Positions 44,779 through 52,949 of a stretch of DNA of 64,000 nt are shown here, in pieces (position 1 is the first letter of the stretch; each line of letters opens with the position of its first letter). A program made the position numbers and the translations under genes. The DNA comes from Nocardia sp. alder85J (GTDB lineage Bacteria > Actinomycetota > Actinomycetes > Mycobacteriales > Mycobacteriaceae), in contig NZ_JAIUCZ020000003.1 in assembly GCF_020176955.2 (NCBI RefSeq), positions 868,001-932,000 of the forward strand, given 5' to 3'. The notes under the pieces were generated by a model, which saw only the letters and a program-made list of their open reading frames with translations, ran no database searches and was not told the origin of the DNA.

Positions 44779-46923
44779 TTACTTGCGCAGCGAGTCCGGC
44801 ACCTGGAAACGGTCACCGTACTTGGCCGCCAGCTCGTCGGCACGGGCCACGAAGGCCGCCTGACCACCCGGGTAGCCGACGATGTACTGGTGCACACCGC
44901 CGGTCCAGGCCGGGTAGCCGATGCCGAAGATCGAGCCGATGTTGGCGTCGGCGGACGTGGTGAGCACGCCCTCGTCGAAGCACTTCTGCGTCTCGATGGC
45001 CTCGATGAACAGCATCCGGTCGATCAGGTCCTGGAACGGCGCCACCTCTTCGGTGGTGGTCTTGAAGTGCTCGCGCAGCCCCTGCCACAGGCCCTGACGC
45101 TTGCCGCTCTCGTCGTACTCGTAGAAGCCGGCCTTCTCCAGGCGGCCCGGACGACCCTCGGCGACCAGGTAGTCGATGACATCCTGGGCCGGGTGCCGCC
45201 TCGGCAGGGTGACCTCGCCGCGCTCGGCCGCCTCGGCGGTCTCCTTGGCGATCTTCTGCATGAGCTTCAGGTTCAGCTCGTCCGACAGCTGCAACGGCGC
45301 GGCCGGGTAGCCCGCCTGCAGGCCGGCCTGCTCGATGGTCTGCGGCTCGATGCCCTCGGCCAGCATGGCGATGGCCTCGTTGACGAAGGTGCCGATCACG
45401 CGCGAGGTGAAGAAGCCACGGCTGTCGTTGACGACGATCGGGGTCTTCTTGATGGCGAGGGTGTAGTCGTACACCCGGGCCAGCGCCTCGTCGGAGGTCT
45501 TCTCGCCGCGGATGATCTCCACCAGCGGCATCTTGTCGACCGGCGAGAAGAAGTGGATGCCGATGAAGTCCTCGGAGCGCTTCACACCGGTGGCGAGCTC
45601 GGTGATCGGCAGGGTCGAGGTGTTGGAACCCAGCAGCGCGTCCGGGGTCACGATGTCCTCGATCTCCTGGAACACCTTGTGCTTGAGCTCGGTGTTCTCG
45701 AAGACCGCCTCGATCACGAAGTCGACGCCCGCCAGATCCGCCGGGTCGGCGGTCGGGTGGATGCGGTCCAGCACGACCTTGGACTTCTCCTCGGTGCTGC
45801 GGCCCTTGGCGATCGCCTTCTCCTCGATTTTCACCGAGTAGTTCTTGCCGCGGTCGGCGGCCTCCTGGCTGACGTCCTTCAGCACGACCTCGAAGCCGGC
45901 CTTGGCGCTGACGTACGCGATACCCGCGCCCATCATGCCCGCGCCCAGCACACCGACCTTGGTGATCGTGCGCGACGGCACGTCCTTCGGGCGGGAGCCG
46001 CCGTTCTTGATGTGCTGCAGGTCGAAGAAGAACGCCTGGATCATGTTCTTCGCGACCGGGCCGGTGAGCAGGTGCACGAAGTAACGCGACTCGATGGTCG
46101 AGGCGTTGTCGAAGTCGACCTGTGCGCCCTCGATCGCGGCGGCCATGATCGCCTTCGGCGCCGGCATGTTGGTGCCCTTGAGCTGCTTGCGCAGGTTGGC
46201 CGGGAAGGCCGGCAGGTTGGCCGCGAGGGCCGGCGAGGACGGGGAGCCGCCCGGGATCTTGAAGCCCTTCTTGTCCCACGGCTGCACGGACGCGTCGGGG
46301 TTGGCCTTGATCCACGCCTTCGCGGCGGGGACGAGTTCCTCGACGCTGCCGACCAATTCGTCGACCAGGCCCAGCTCCTTGGCCTTGGCGGGCTTGCTCT
46401 GCGGACCCTGCAGCAGGACCTGCAGCAGCGCGGGCTGGATGCCGAGCAGGCGCACGGTGCGGGTCACGCCGCCACCGGCGGGCAGCAGGCCCAGCGTCGC
46501 CTCGGGCAGGCCGATGACCGAACCCGGCACGTCGGCCGCGATCCGGTGATGGGTGGCCAGCGCGATCTCCAGGCCACCGCCGAGCGCGGCGCCGTTGATC
46601 GCGGCGACGACCGGCTTGCCCAGGGTCTCCAGCTTGCGCAGATCGGCCTTGATGCCCTCGACCTCGGCGAAGATGGCCGCGGCGTCGGCCGGGGTGGTCT
46701 GCATCATGTTCTTCAGGTCACCGCCGGCGAAGAAGGTCTTCTTCGCCGAGGTGATGACGACGCCGGTGATGTCGTCCTTCTCCGCCACGAGGCGGGCCAC
46801 GGTGGCCGCCATCGAGCTCTTGTAGAGATCGTTCATGGTGTTGGCGCCCTGGTTCGGGTCGTCGAGCGTGAGCAGGACGATACCGTCGGCGTCCTTCTCC
46901 CAGGCGATCATGTTCTCGGTCAT
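44779..46923 (-). CDS. fadB: Fatty acid oxidation multifunctional protein FadB (enoyl-CoA hydratase / 3-hydroxyacyl-CoA dehydrogenase)
   Basis: 714 residues, alpha subunit of the beta-oxidation trifunctional complex. The N-terminal enoyl-CoA hydratase domain (1 to about 290) has SAKKTFFAGGDLKNMMQ, AAINGAALGGGLEIALATHH and GLPEATLGLLPAGGG, with the two catalytic glutamates. The NAD-binding domain starts VGVLGAGMMGAGIAYVSAKAG near residue 330 and has GSNTSTLPITELA and GIHFFSPVDKMPLVEII; the C-terminal dehydrogenase domains follow. It lies 45 nt downstream of fadA in the same operon and ends at a 13-bp-stem terminator. From memory it corresponds to M. tuberculosis Rv0860. Confidence 0.96.
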   Translation of the reverse strand: MTENMIAWEKDADGIVLLTLDDPNQGANTMNDLYKSSMAATVARLVAEKDDITGVVITSAKKTFFAGGDLKNMMQTTPADAAAIFAEVEGIKADLRKLETLGKPVVAAINGAALGGGLEIALATHHRIAADVPGSVIGLPEATLGLLPAGGGVTRTVRLLGIQPALLQVLLQGPQSKPAKAKELGLVDELVGSVEELVPAAKAWIKANPDASVQPWDKKGFKIPGGSPSSPALAANLPAFPANLRKQLKGTNMPAPKAIMAAAIEGAQVDFDNASTIESRYFVHLLTGPVAKNMIQAFFFDLQHIKNGGSRPKDVPSRTITKVGVLGAGMMGAGIAYVSAKAGFEVVLKDVSQEAADRGKNYSVKIEEKAIAKGRSTEEKSKVVLDRIHPTADPADLAGVDFVIEAVFENTELKHKVFQEIEDIVTPDALLGSNTSTLPITELATGVKRSEDFIGIHFFSPVDKMPLVEIIRGEKTSDEALARVYDYTLAIKKTPIVVNDSRGFFTSRVIGTFVNEAIAMLAEGIEPQTIEQAGLQAGYPAAPLQLSDELNLKLMQKIAKETAEAAERGEVTLPRRHPAQDVIDYLVAEGRPGRLEKAGFYEYDESGKRQGLWQGLREHFKTTTEEVAPFQDLIDRMLFIEAIETQKCFDEGVLTTSADANIGSIFGIGYPAWTGGVHQYIVGYPGGQAAFVARADELAAKYGDRFQVPDSLRK

Positions 46924-46968
46924 AAAGTCTTGTCTCCCAAAAGGATTGAAGTCAGCAGCAGGAGGTCG

Positions 46969-48180
46969 TCAGACGCGCTCGATGATGGTGGCGACGCCCA
47001 TGCCGCCGCCGATGCACAGGGTCACGAGGGCGTAGCGGCCGTTGCGGCGCTCCAACTCGTCGACCATGGTGCCGGTGATCATCGCGCCGGTGGCGCCCAG
47101 CGGGTGGCCCATCGCGATGGCGCCACCGTTGACGTTCAGCTTCTCGTTCGGGATGTTCAGGTCGCGCTGGAACTTCAGGACGACGGAGGCGAACGCCTCG
47201 TTGATCTCGAACAGATCGATGTCGTCCACGGTCAGACCGGCCTTGGCCAGCACCTTGTGGCTGGCCGGGGTCGGGCCGGTGAGCATGATCGTCGGATCCG
47301 CGCCGCTGGTGGCGGTCGCGACGACGCGGGCGCGCGGGGTCAGGCCCGAAGCCGCGCCGGCCTCCTCCGAGCCGACGAGCACCAGCGCGGCGCCGTCGAC
47401 GATGCCGGAGCTGTTGCCGCCGGTGTGCACGTGGTCGATCTTCTCGACGTAGTGGTACCGCTGCAACGCGACCGCGTCGAAGCCGCCGAAATCGCCGACG
47501 ACGCTGAACGCCGGGTTCAGCTTGCCCAGGTCGGCCGCGGTGGTGCCCGGCCGCATGTGCTCGTCGTTGTCCAGCACGGTCAGGCCGTTGAGGTCGGTGA
47601 CCGGGACGACCGACTTGGCGAAGTAGCCGCCGCTCCACGCCGCCGCCGCGCGATCCTGGGACTGCACCGCGTAGGCGTCCACGTCGTCGCGGGTGAAGCC
47701 CTCGATGGTCGCGATCAGGTCGGCCGAGATGCCCTGCGGCACAATATAGTTCTGGTAGCTCGTCCACGGGTCGGCGAACATGGCGCCACCGTCGGAGCCC
47801 ATCGGCACCCGGGACATCGACTCGACGCCACCGGCCAGCACCAGGTCGTCGAAGCCGGAGCGCACCTTCTGCGCGGCCATGTTGACGGCCTCCAGGCCCG
47901 AGGCGCAGAAGCGGTTGATCTGCACGCCGCCGACGGTGTCGGGCAGGCCCGCGGTCAGCACCGTGGTGCGCGCGATGTCGGCGCCCTGATCACCGATCGG
48001 CGAGACGACGCCGAGGATGATGTCGGAGATGCGCTCCTCGTCCAGGTTCGGGAACCGGCGGCGCAGTTCCTGCACCAGGCCGGTCGTCAGATCGATCGGC
48101 TTGATCGAGTGCAGCGAACCCTTCTTGTTACGGCCACGCGGGGTTCGAATGGCCTCGTAGATGTAGGCCTCTGTGGTCAT
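46969..48180 (-). CDS. fadA: Acetyl-CoA C-acyltransferase (thiolase) FadA
   Basis: 403 residues, beta subunit of the beta-oxidation complex; it cleaves 3-ketoacyl-CoA with CoA. The acyl-accepting cysteine is C92 in [17 protein letters not shown]; the second thiolase signature is [18 protein letters not shown]; the C-terminal cysteine is in [17 protein letters not shown]. The NEAFA motif ([15 protein letters not shown]) is present. The start is ATG 48180 ([14 protein letters not shown]) with AGGAAGG in the leader; the longer open frame above it is not supported. A promoter with a possible operator lies about 185 nt upstream. From memory it corresponds to M. tuberculosis Rv0859. Confidence 0.96.
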   Translation of the reverse strand: MTTEAYIYEAIRTPRGRNKKGSLHSIKPIDLTTGLVQELRRRFPNLDEERISDIILGVVSPIGDQGADIARTTVLTAGLPDTVGGVQINRFCASGLEAVNMAAQKVRSGFDDLVLAGGVESMSRVPMGSDGGAMFADPWTSYQNYIVPQGISADLIATIEGFTRDDVDAYAVQSQDRAAAAWSGGYFAKSVVPVTDLNGLTVLDNDEHMRPGTTAADLGKLNPAFSVVGDFGGFDAVALQRYHYVEKIDHVHTGGNSSGIVDGAALVLVGSEEAGAASGLTPRARVVATATSGADPTIMLTGPTPASHKVLAKAGLTVDDIDLFEINEAFASVVLKFQRDLNIPNEKLNVNGGAIAMGHPLGATGAMITGTMVDELERRNGRYALVTLCIGGGMGVATIIERV

Positions 48181-48363
48181 ATCGGAGACTTTCCTTCCTC
48201 GAGGATGCGCAGGCGCTGCGCAGTTTGACCTCGCCGACCGGCCATGCGACCGACCGTCTTGACACTGTAAGAACATCGGCACACGGCGGTTGACGTGGCT
48301 CGGAGCGCCCGATCATCCGGACTTCCCGCGCCGCGCTGCACCACTGCTGACGACCACCCGTCC

Positions 48364-48399
48364 ATAGTACCGCCAGTTGCGAACTCCGGTTAACTTAAC
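48364..48399 (-). promoter_or_regulatory. Putative fadAB promoter with overlapping palindromic operator
   Basis: On the minus strand TTAACC (48393-48388) and TACTAT (48369-48364) are 18 nt apart. GTTAACTTAAC at 48389-48399, a perfect 5-1-5 palindrome, overlaps the -35. That geometry fits repression by a TetR- or GntR-type lipid regulator. The transcript would have a leader of about 175 nt before fadA. The binding protein is unknown. Confidence 0.5.
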
Positions 48400-48418
48400 G
48401 GTGTAGTGCCGGTTGCTG

Positions 48419-51400
48419 TCAGCCCTCCAGTCGGGTCGCTCCCAGCTCCGCGCGCAACAGCTCCAATGCCACCTCATCGGGGTCACGACGGTCTCCCGGG
48501 GGTACCGGCCGGGCCGACTCGGCGAGCATTTCGCGCTCCTCCTCGGCCGTCGACGCAGGCGGGACACCGTCATAACCTACCGACGGGTAGTCAGAATAAC
48601 CTACCGACGAGTAGTCGCCCGGCCCGGGATCATCGGGGAGGTCGGGGGCATCCGGCGGCGGAATGTCGTCGTCCGGCGGGGTATTGCGGGGGGCGCCGCC
48701 GCTGCGGGAACCACTGCCGTTGCCACTGCTGCTGCCGTTGCCCGGCCGGGCCGCGGGCGCACTCGCCCCGGATTCGTTCGACTTGGCCTGACTGGGCCGG
48801 GAGAACTTCGGCGGTTCCGCCGAGCGCGCCGGACTCGTCGCGGCCGGACCTTGCTGCGGCCGCGCATCCGACCCGCCCGCGGCGCCGTGCTGCGGCCGCG
48901 CACCGGCCTCGCCCGCACCACCGGCCGCCGGTCGCGCGGCGCCGCCCGCGGCCGCCTGGCCCGGACCGCCGACCTCCCAGCGCACGTTGTAGTCCCGCCC
49001 GAGCACTGCGCGGACCGCCGACTGCACCGCCTCGACGTTCTTCGGATTGGACAACCGCTGTGCCAGCGGCGCGTGCTGATGGGTGAACACGATGGTGTCG
49101 CCGTCGACACGAGCGGGCGCCGCACCCGACAACAACGCGTGCACCGCCGCCCCGAACTCCCGCACCTTCGCCCGGATGTCCCCCCAGGCTGCCTCGACCT
49201 CCCGCAGCCCGCCCGCTCTCCCTCCGGATTGCGGTCCGGCGACCACCGACGGCCCGCCGGACGACCGGTCGTCACCGGCCGTCGACGCGGCCGAATTCGA
49301 CCGAGCAGTACCCTCGGCGGCACCGGGCCCATGGCCGGCATCGGGGACACGATCGGACATCCCCGCATCCGAATCCGGTGTGGTCCGGCCGTCGTCGGCC
49401 GCCCCGGCGGATGCGGTGGCACCCGCCGTGTGCGACGACAACTCGCCGTCTCCGGGCCGGACGTGCCCGGCGCGAACGTCGGGGCCGGCCGGTTCCGTCG
49501 AACGAATCGCGGCGCCGGGCATACCGGTGTCATCCGCCCGGTCAGAGCTCGAGGGGGTGGATTGCGACGCCGTCTCGGCACCGCCGCCGCGCTCGTCGCC
49601 GGAACCGGACCGCGCACCGGCACGACCGACTGTGTCCGCAACCCCCGAAACCCCAAGGCCGGCAGGCGCATCGGCGGGACCGGCGGTGGCCGGCGCGGCA
49701 TCACCCTCGTGCCCTCGCGCACTATCGCCGTGGTGCTGTCGCCCTACTGCGACGCCACGCCCTGCCTCCGCGTCGGCAGCGCTCCCCCGCGCAATATCAC
49801 CCTCGTGCCCTTGCACACCTGGTGCCACATCGCCACGGTGTCCTGGCTCGGCATGACCACCACGTCCCGCCTCGCCATGACCACCACGTCCCGCCTCGGC
49901 ATGACCACTACGCCCTGGCTCGGCATGACCACCATGCATCGCCCCGGCAGGGTCACCATCGCCATGCCCCGGCTCGGCATAGCCACCAAGCCCCGGCTCG
50001 GCACGGCCACCGTGCATCGCTCCGGCAGGGGCGGCCTCCGGCCGGGAGGTGTCGGGTCCATGGGCAGCAGCCGGGCCGGTCGCCGGCGCGGCAGCGGACT
50101 CATCGGACAGCTCGACGGACATCCGGTCGTCGCTAGACGCAATCGTTTCTGCCGGGGCAGGGTCGGCCGGGCCGTTCGGCGACTGCGCGCGGTGAGCCGG
50201 GTGCGGCCGTGGTTCGGACTGCGCGGAACGTGGTGTGGTGGGCTCGGGGGCCTCCGTGGCCGGATCCTTACCCGCCCGGATCGCGGCCAGCGCCTCCGCA
50301 CCACGGCGACGCGGCGGGCCGGATGCGGGTGCGACGGGAGCAGCGGCGGCCGGGGCCACGGGGACACCGGTCGAGCCGACGGGAGCGCCTGCCGGGGCGA
50401 CGGCGATCGCGCCGGTCGCGATGCCGCGCTCCAACCGTTCCAGGCGTTGCAGGGCGGCGGATTCCGCCTCCGAGACCGAGGGCAGCAGCATGCGGGCGCA
50501 CACCACCTCGAGCAGCAGGCGCGGGGCGGTGGCGCCGCGCATCTCGCCGAGGCCGGCGTGCAGCAGTTCGGCGTAGCGGGTCAGGGTGGCGGAGCCGATG
50601 CGCTGGGCCTGGTCGCGCATCCGGTCCAGCACGTCGCCGGGGCCGGAGACCAGGGCGCGCTCCACCGCATCGGGAACCGCGCGCAGCAGGATCAGGTCGC
50701 GGATGCGTTCCAGCAGGTCGCCGGCGAACCGGCGCGGGTCGTGACCGGCCTCGACCACCCGGTCGACGGCGCCGAACAGGGCGGCCCCGTCGTCGGCGGC
50801 CAGCGCCTCGACGGCCTCGTCGATCAGGGCGATGTCGGTGACGCCGAGCAGAGCCAGCGCGCGGGCGTAGGCGACGCCCTCGGGCCCGGCGCCGGCCAGC
50901 AGTTGGTCCAGCACGCTCAGGCTGTCGCGCGGCGAACCGCCACCGGCCCGGATCACCAGCGGATAGACGGCATCCTCGACCCGCACACCCTCCTGCTCGC
51001 AGATGCGGCCGAGCAGCCCGCGCATGGTGGCGGGCGGCAGCAGCCGGAACGGGTAGTGGTGGGTGCGCGAGCGGATGGTGGGCAGCACCTTCTCCGGCTC
51101 GGTGGTGGCGAAGATGAAGATCAGGTGGGCCGGTGGCTCCTCGACGATCTTCAGCAGCGCGTTGAAACCGGCCGTGGTGACCATGTGCGCCTCGTCGACG
51201 ATGAACACCCGGTACCGCGATTCGGCCGGCGCGTAGAAGGCGCGGTCGCGCAGTTCACGGGTGTCGTCGACACCGCCGTGACTGGCCGCGTCGAGCTCGA
51301 TGACGTCGAGGTTGCCCGGCCCGCCGGGGGCCAGCGCCACACAGGACGAGCAGACGCCGCACGGCCGGGAGGTCGGGCCCTCCACACAGTTCAGCGAGCG

Positions 51401-51568
51401 CGCGAGGATGCGCGCCGACGACGTCTTGCCACAGCCGCGCGGGCCGGAGAACAGGTAGGCGTGACTGATCCGCCCGGTGTCGAGTGCGGTGCTGAGCGGT
51501 TCGGTGACGTGCTCCTGCCCCACCACCTCTGCGAATGTTGCCGGTCGATACTTCCGGTACAGAGCCAC
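48419..51568 (-). CDS. dnaX: DNA polymerase III subunits gamma and tau
   Basis: 1049 residues. The clamp-loader AAA+ domain starts VALYRKYRPATFAEVVGQEH, with P-loop LFSGPRGCGKTSSARILAR, the Cys zinc module CGVCSSC, Walker B VFIVDEAHMVTTAGFNALLK and the sensor SRTHHYPFRLLPP. Domain III follows, then a Pro/Ala/Gly-rich tau linker of about 450 residues with an eight-residue HAEPG-type repeat, and a conserved C-terminal tau part (WGDIRAKVREFGAAVHALL, DTIVFTHQHAPLAQRLSNP). GTG 51568 is preferred because TACCCT lies 7 nt before it; ATG 51610 lacks a ribosome site. No slippery frameshift signal was identified, so a separate gamma form is not claimed. Confidence 0.96.
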   Translation of the reverse strand: MALYRKYRPATFAEVVGQEHVTEPLSTALDTGRISHAYLFSGPRGCGKTSSARILARSLNCVEGPTSRPCGVCSSCVALAPGGPGNLDVIELDAASHGGVDDTRELRDRAFYAPAESRYRVFIVDEAHMVTTAGFNALLKIVEEPPAHLIFIFATTEPEKVLPTIRSRTHHYPFRLLPPATMRGLLGRICEQEGVRVEDAVYPLVIRAGGGSPRDSLSVLDQLLAGAGPEGVAYARALALLGVTDIALIDEAVEALAADDGAALFGAVDRVVEAGHDPRRFAGDLLERIRDLILLRAVPDAVERALVSGPGDVLDRMRDQAQRIGSATLTRYAELLHAGLGEMRGATAPRLLLEVVCARMLLPSVSEAESAALQRLERLERGIATGAIAVAPAGAPVGSTGVPVAPAAAAPVAPASGPPRRRGAEALAAIRAGKDPATEAPEPTTPRSAQSEPRPHPAHRAQSPNGPADPAPAETIASSDDRMSVELSDESAAAPATGPAAAHGPDTSRPEAAPAGAMHGGRAEPGLGGYAEPGHGDGDPAGAMHGGHAEPGRSGHAEAGRGGHGEAGRGGHAEPGHRGDVAPGVQGHEGDIARGSAADAEAGRGVAVGRQHHGDSARGHEGDAAPATAGPADAPAGLGVSGVADTVGRAGARSGSGDERGGGAETASQSTPSSSDRADDTGMPGAAIRSTEPAGPDVRAGHVRPGDGELSSHTAGATASAGAADDGRTTPDSDAGMSDRVPDAGHGPGAAEGTARSNSAASTAGDDRSSGGPSVVAGPQSGGRAGGLREVEAAWGDIRAKVREFGAAVHALLSGAAPARVDGDTIVFTHQHAPLAQRLSNPKNVEAVQSAVRAVLGRDYNVRWEVGGPGQAAAGGAARPAAGGAGEAGARPQHGAAGGSDARPQQGPAATSPARSAEPPKFSRPSQAKSNESGASAPAARPGNGSSSGNGSGSRSGGAPRNTPPDDDIPPPDAPDLPDDPGPGDYSSVGYSDYPSVGYDGVPPASTAEEEREMLAESARPVPPGDRRDPDEVALELLRAELGATRLEG
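49847..50030. repeat. 24-bp tandem repeats in the dnaX tau linker
   Basis: Units beginning CTCGGCATGACCACCACG repeat at 49847, 49871, 49895, 49919 and, with divergence and spacing, to about 50030. Each unit is 24 bp, so repeat number can change without breaking the frame. On the minus strand they encode an eight-residue Gly/His/Glu/Ala-rich repeat (RGGHAEPG, RGGHGEAG). Confidence 0.8.
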
Positions 51569-51575
51569 GGGGGTG

Positions 51576-51581
51576 AGGGTA
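51576..51581 (-). promoter_or_regulatory. -10 box (TACCCT) of leaderless dnaX
   Basis: TACCCT on the minus strand ends 7 nt before GTG 51568. GAGACG lies 17 nt further upstream as a weak -35. Confidence 0.5.
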
Positions 51582-51610
51582 CCGGCGTCCACCGACACCG
51601 TCTCGGTCAT

Positions 51611-52041
51611 GGCGGTACGCGCGCCCCGCGAGCCGGGCCGGTGAGCGAGACGTGATCCATGTCACAACAATTCCGGAAACCTGTTCCGGCGGTGAGAACA
51701 GACCGCACGCCCCACAATGGCGGGGCGTGCGCAACCCATCCCGGCGAATTCCCCCGGGCCACACAATTCCGATTATCGACCGACCGTGCCTGGCAAACTA
51801 TTTCCCCGTTTGAACTCGATGCCGCCGACATAACGATCATGTCAAGCAATTAGCCTTCTCGCAATCGTCTGGCTAACGTGACTGTCGGCAACTTCGGTAG
51901 CCAAACCTTCATCAGGTTGGTGGTCCCGGTCGGTCCCTCATCCCGACCGGGGCACAACCTGGCAACTCGCCGCAGTCAGCGCGGGAGTTCTTCGATCCGA
52001 CTTCACCGAACTCCTGCCGGATCCCGGAGGAAAACCCGACC
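51611..52041 (+). promoter_or_regulatory. Structured leader upstream of the gene at 52042
   Basis: About 430 bases, relatively A/T-rich, with no gene. Three stem-loops are evident: CGCACGCCCC/GGGGCGTGCG (51704-51713 with 51722-51731); a long broken stem CAGGTTG/CAACCTG (51913-51919 with 51955-51961) enclosing CCCGGTCGG/CCGACCGGG (51925-51933 with 51943-51951); and GGAGTTC/GAACTCC (51984-51990 with 52008-52014). TAACGT near 51872 is a possible -10. The last two stems lie directly before the ribosome site of the gene at 52042, so they could form a cis-regulatory RNA. It matches no riboswitch I can recall. Confidence 0.5.
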
Positions 52042-52866
52042 GTGCCGCCGTGTGACGACATCGCCGCCGCTTGGCTCTCGCACACCGACTTCGCCGATGA
52101 CCGGGCCGCTGTCGGTCTGCTCAGCAGGGCGATCAGCCCGCGCGAATATGCCCTCAAGCGCGATTCCCTACCGGTGACCGCCGCCGCCGACCCGCGCACG
52201 GCCGCCGCCATTCTGGAACTGCTGGAACGTGGCCAGGTCCCGACCATGGCCGCCATCCGCACGCTCATGGTGCAGAACGAGATGCGCGGCGAGGCCGAGC
52301 GCATCGAGCGACTCGGGCGGCGCGCCCAGCGCAGCATCGACGATTTCGGGCGGCTGCTGGCACAGCTCACCCACGAGTACTGGGTCATGAACGACGTCGG
52401 CCCGACCCGCCGCGACATCCTGCACACCGATCCGATGCTGGAGCTGATCCGGGAGCGCGTCGGCGACATCAGCCCGAGCGCGGTCAAACATCTCTGGCTG
52501 ATCGAGCGCGCCCAGCGGGCCGGCTGGATCGCCTACAACGCCGAACCTCGGTCACTGTGTGCCGGAAGGCGTTTCCATGCCGCCAAATTCGGTAACCGGG
52601 TGTCCCTGCGACCGGTGAACGCCCTCGGCACCCTCGTCGCGACCTTCCTCGACCGGCACCAGACCGAGCAGGGCCGGCCGCCACGCTGGTCGGTGCTCGC
52701 GCACGATCTGCGCGACGATCGGGGCCGCCGGGTGTTCAACGACACCGCGGACGTCCGGGCCCAGCAACAGTGGCTGATCACCGCGGAATGGCTGGCGCTG
52801 GAGGACGATCTGCCGGTGCCGGGACCGCGCGGCCGCCGGGCACTGACCCGCCGGCCTCGGCGCTGA
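52042..52866 (+). CDS. Hypothetical protein of unknown family
   Basis: 274 residues, GTG start 9 nt after a GGAGGAAAA ribosome site. I do not recognise a domain. It is largely helical and rich in Arg and Asp: AAAWLSHTDFADDRAAVG-like opening, TMAAIRTLMVQNEMRGEAERI, DDFGRLLAQLTHEYWVMNDVGPTRRDILHTD, HLWLIERAQRAGWIAYNA, WSVLAHDLRDDRGRRVFND and a C-terminal ALTRRPRR. The mid part could be a winged-helix-like DNA- or RNA-binding unit, but that is only an impression. No signal peptide or membrane segment is present. It stands alone between dnaX (divergent) and the ammonium transporter gene, with a structured leader upstream. Confidence 0.75.
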   Translation: MPPCDDIAAAWLSHTDFADDRAAVGLLSRAISPREYALKRDSLPVTAAADPRTAAAILELLERGQVPTMAAIRTLMVQNEMRGEAERIERLGRRAQRSIDDFGRLLAQLTHEYWVMNDVGPTRRDILHTDPMLELIRERVGDISPSAVKHLWLIERAQRAGWIAYNAEPRSLCAGRRFHAAKFGNRVSLRPVNALGTLVATFLDRHQTEQGRPPRWSVLAHDLRDDRGRRVFNDTADVRAQQQWLITAEWLALEDDLPVPGPRGRRALTRRPRR

Positions 52867-52949
52867 GGGGCACGCGACCCGCGCGATCCGGGCCGCGGTG
52901 AGCATTCGGTAACTTCCTTGCAACGCACGCCGCGTCCGAAGGAGTCACC

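Noticed and set aside
48120..48150. GGTTCGAA tRNA-like T-loop sequence
   Set aside because: It lies inside the fadA coding region and no cloverleaf can be drawn around it.
44605..48228. 1207-codon plus-strand frame
   Set aside because: Antisense shadow of fadB and fadA, with no domain motifs.
48413..51655. 1080-codon plus-strand frame
   Set aside because: Antisense shadow of dnaX, dominated by Arg/Gly repeats mirroring the tau linker.
51611..52041. SRP RNA (ffs) or tRNA gene, as found near dnaX in mycobacteria
   Set aside because: No GGAAGGAAGCAGCC-like SRP core and no T-loop GGTTCGAATCC with a cloverleaf were found in this gap.
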